This document shows positions 47,860-54,590 of a stretch of DNA of 54,590 bases, in pieces (the first letter of the stretch is position 1; each line of letters begins with the position of its first letter). The stretch covers positions 958,002 to 1,012,591 of the forward strand of contig WELB01000004.1 of assembly GCA_009602725.1 (NCBI GenBank). The letters run 5' to 3'. The position numbers and the translations under genes were made by a program. Source of the DNA: Spirogloea muscicola (Eukaryota; Streptophyta; Zygnematophyceae; Spirogloeales; Spirogloeaceae). Under the pieces are notes generated by a model. It ran no database searches and was not told the origin of the DNA. It saw nothing but the letters and a program-made list of their open reading frames with translations.

Positions 47860-47965
47860 AGGCGCGTCCTTCTGGAAGGTGTACCACCTCAACCTGCGGC
47901 GCAAGACGGAGGATTTCTACGACGCGCTGGAGAACGACACCGCCACCACCATCGCCAAGCAGTAA
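47643..47965 (+). CDS. COX5C: Cytochrome c oxidase subunit 5C
   Basis: Two exons, 47643-47739 and 47862-47965, code for 66 residues, the usual length of plant COX5C (about 64). The N-terminal half (MAGGGHHLAHAASKRGPRLL, then HEIGIGLALGIFG) matches the plant start M-A-G-x-x-x-A-H...K-G-P...E and its membrane span. The second exon (FWKVYHLNLRRKTEDFYDAL) matches the plant L-W-K-M-H-H-W-N...R-K-T...F-Y-D-L-L block. It is a small nuclear-encoded inner-membrane subunit of complex IV. The intron ends in an uninterrupted (CCG)n tract immediately before the AG, in place of a T-rich tract. The start codon directly follows (GGC)n. Confidence 0.9.
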
Positions 47966-48070
47966 CGGGCGCCCGTGTCAGGTCCCGCCCCCGCGCGCCC
48001 ATCTCTGCCCACCGCCACACGCCCAGTGGTTGTTCGCTCGTCCGTCACCACCTTCGCAGCTCGCCCCACT

Positions 48071-48117
48071 GGAGATGGTCAAGCCAGGGATTGCGGGTTC
48101 AAATCCCGTCTTCTCCG
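48071..48117 (+). tRNA. tRNA-like remnant lacking D and anticodon arms
   Basis: A perfect T-arm (48093-48109: GCGGG-TTCAAAT-CCCGT) with the B-box GGTTCAAATCC stands next to CTTCTCC. That strand pairs 6 of 7 with GGAGATG at 48071-48077 to form an acceptor stem. Only 15 bases separate the 5' acceptor strand from the T-arm, so the D-arm and anticodon arm are missing. It is either a deleted tRNA (perhaps Ser-type, from the GGAGA start) or a tRNA-derived head of a short repeat. It is not a functional tRNA as it stands. Confidence 0.5.
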
Positions 48118-49196
48118 TCCTGTGATTAAGTGTTAAAAGGAGGGATGGCTGCGTGGCTTCAACTACACCGTGTGCCGCAAGCTTGGACGAGTGGAAGAAG
48201 ACGCTGACTCCACTTATGGCGGCTTTGGTGCCCGCGCAGCAGAGGTGGAGCCTGGGCAGCACCCTCTTATCGGGCGCAGCTCAGTGTAGTTGCAAGTTGT
48301 GTAGCAAGCCGCAGCGATAGGCATGAGCTCTGCACAAGCTTCTTGACATTAAGGCTTCTGCTTGCTCGGGAGGTTGTCATGTCCCCCACTGCCTCGACCA
48401 AGGCGGAGACTGCACAGGTGGCCTTCTGGCCATCGTACACTGGCAAAGGAAATGAATGAAAAACGCCAGTCAACCTTGCGGGTAACGTGCACCTCAGGCT
48501 TCCAAGCCAAGTACAAGTCGGCTCAGAGTCTGCCAGCTTCCCTGCCCATGGGCGAAATTCGCGCTTGCCGCTCATGTCGTCTCTGTGCAGCATGTCTTGG
48601 TGCGTCAATATTGACTGCAGGAATAAGTGACAGCACCAGCCAGCTGAAGGAACAACGTCAGCGAACCTACCCATGTTAGCGTCAGAAGGGCAGAGGCATA
48701 GTCCACACAATTGAGGAAGACCCTTGCTTGAAAGTCGTCTATGCTTGGAAGCAAAACCGTGTATGCTAGTGGCGCTCCTACATGCTCCACCAAGACTTAC
48801 ACAACACAGCTGGTGAAAACTCTCCACTCAATGGATCCTCAGCCCCTTGAGCTTGCAAGCTCAAGCAGGCTGAGTTGGACACAGCCCATAGGTTGCAGCT
48901 GCATCACAAAATCCATGTTGTTCTGAAGTCTCATTGGTGGCAAGCCTGCCTCCGGTAGTTGTACAGTAACACAGATCACTCTATGTTCATGCAGCAGCAT
49001 GGTGGCCAGGCATTGCACAGACAACCTTCCACAGCAAGCTGCTGTACGAAGCCCTGTCATGGTGGTGACAAGGGCAAAATGAATCATGCAGGCCTTAAGG
49101 CCAAGGTGGGCTAAGAGCTAAGAACAAATCATAAGAATGTCAGAGAAAAAGGGGAAGAATTACACGAGCAGCCATCAATCAGCGCTCGCGTCATGC
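48118..49196. other. Region downstream of COX5C and the ubiquitin protease
   Basis: About 1.1 kb between convergent stops. Minus-strand frames at 48605-48793 and 48839-49087 look mildly protein-like, but I find no family, start or splice pattern for them. On the minus strand TGTAA (49164-49160), a candidate poly(A) signal, lies about 33 bases after the stop of the ubiquitin protease. Confidence 0.4.
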
Positions 49197-54199
<5,003 letters not shown>

Positions 54200-54291
54200 G
54201 CTGCTGCGCCGCGCCCCTGCTGCGGCCGGCGTGGCGGAGGCAATTGCGGGATCCCGTCGGAGAAGGCGTTATTCACGCCGGGAGGAGCGGC

Positions 54292-54298
54292 GGCGGTG

Positions 54299-54333
<35 letters not shown>

Positions 54334-54340
54334 TGGCTGC
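54292..54340. repeat. (GGC)n tract upstream of the ubiquitin protease
   Basis: An almost pure GGC run, about 95 bases upstream of the start codon (which is on the minus strand). Confidence 0.8.
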
Positions 54341-54374
54341 GGCGGCGGTCTGGAAGCCGCCGGCTGGAAGAAGA

Positions 54375-54590
54375 AGAAGTGGCACTCCCAATGGGGGCAA
54401 GGGCTGCGAAAAGCCAGCCCAAAAAGAATTCACAAAGGTTCAGAGGGGCCTAAGAGCGGTGAGCAGCTACAAAGGGGCCTGAGGATGCAATGGTAAAACA
54501 GGGGGAGGATGGATCACTCAATAAGTACGAGTGAGGAGCCTCAGATCCGACAGACTAGCTGCCGGGAAGCTATCACCCTGACGAAAGCCA
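54375..54590 (-). mobile_element. Retroelement 3' end running off the window
   Basis: On the minus strand it enters at the window end with FRQGDSFPAASLSDLRLLTR, T-Y and a stop. A long tail follows (about 150 bases almost identical to 27055-27210), with hairpin GGGCTGCGAAAAGCCAGCCC at 54401-54420 and CACTCCCAATGGGGGCAAGG beyond it. The ORF is open to the window edge, so a longer and possibly intact copy may lie outside. Confidence 0.8.

Overview
The window is nuclear DNA of a green alga, most likely a trebouxiophyte-type chlorophyte. The genes point that way: a plant-type chloroplast-envelope RING ligase (SP1), a plant-type organellar valyl-tRNA synthetase, a plastid-type ribosomal protein L4, plant-type COX5C and monofunctional formate-tetrahydrofolate ligase, and a fragment of a plant-type galactolipid synthase. 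Coding GC3 is high, genes are split into many short exons with introns of mostly 100-400 bases, and degenerate Arabidopsis-type telomere repeats (TTTAGGG) occur inside the sequence. The taxonomic call is inference.

Layout, left to right: transposon debris (1-1.4 kb); glutathione transferase (-); a digalactosyldiacylglycerol synthase fragment between an N and a (CGG)n tract; the DHX34 RNA helicase (+, 28 exons, 3.7-13.1 kb); SP1 (-); a 624-N gap; organellar ValRS (+, 25 visible exons, 16.4-24.3 kb); a transposon graveyard (24.3-27.6 kb); a SAP-domain mRNP protein (+); plastid ribosomal protein L4 (-); a 479-N gap; fumarylacetoacetase (+); formate-tetrahydrofolate ligase (-); a second graveyard (39.7-42.4 kb); an ABHD13/WAV2 hydrolase (+); a membrane protein of unknown function (-); COX5C (+); a ubiquitin protease (-, 13 exons); and a last transposon end running off the window. 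After the first few genes the strands alternate almost strictly, so most genes sit in divergent or convergent pairs. There are no operons, and the genes share no single pathway.

Most exon models were built by matching protein families recalled from memory and checking that every donor/acceptor pair keeps the reading frame. At least eight introns use a GC donor instead of GT, and in each of these cases the family alignment and the phase agree.

The transposon islands are mostly 5'-truncated 3' ends of one non-LTR-like retroelement group. Their ORFs end in a conserved SDL-x-LLTRGY-type C-terminus downstream of a nuclease-like D...D...K block. They carry one of two 3' tails. The commoner tail contains a short stem-loop (GGGCTG...CAGCCC) whose stem is kept while the loop changes. 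At least 15 copies of the stem-loop are present, several as bare tails inside an intron or at gene ends. This LINE/SINE-like family is the best candidate here for something undescribed.

Limits: two N gaps, three single Ns and GGC-rich tracts hide the 5' ends of DHX34, SP1, ValRS, RPL4 and FAH.
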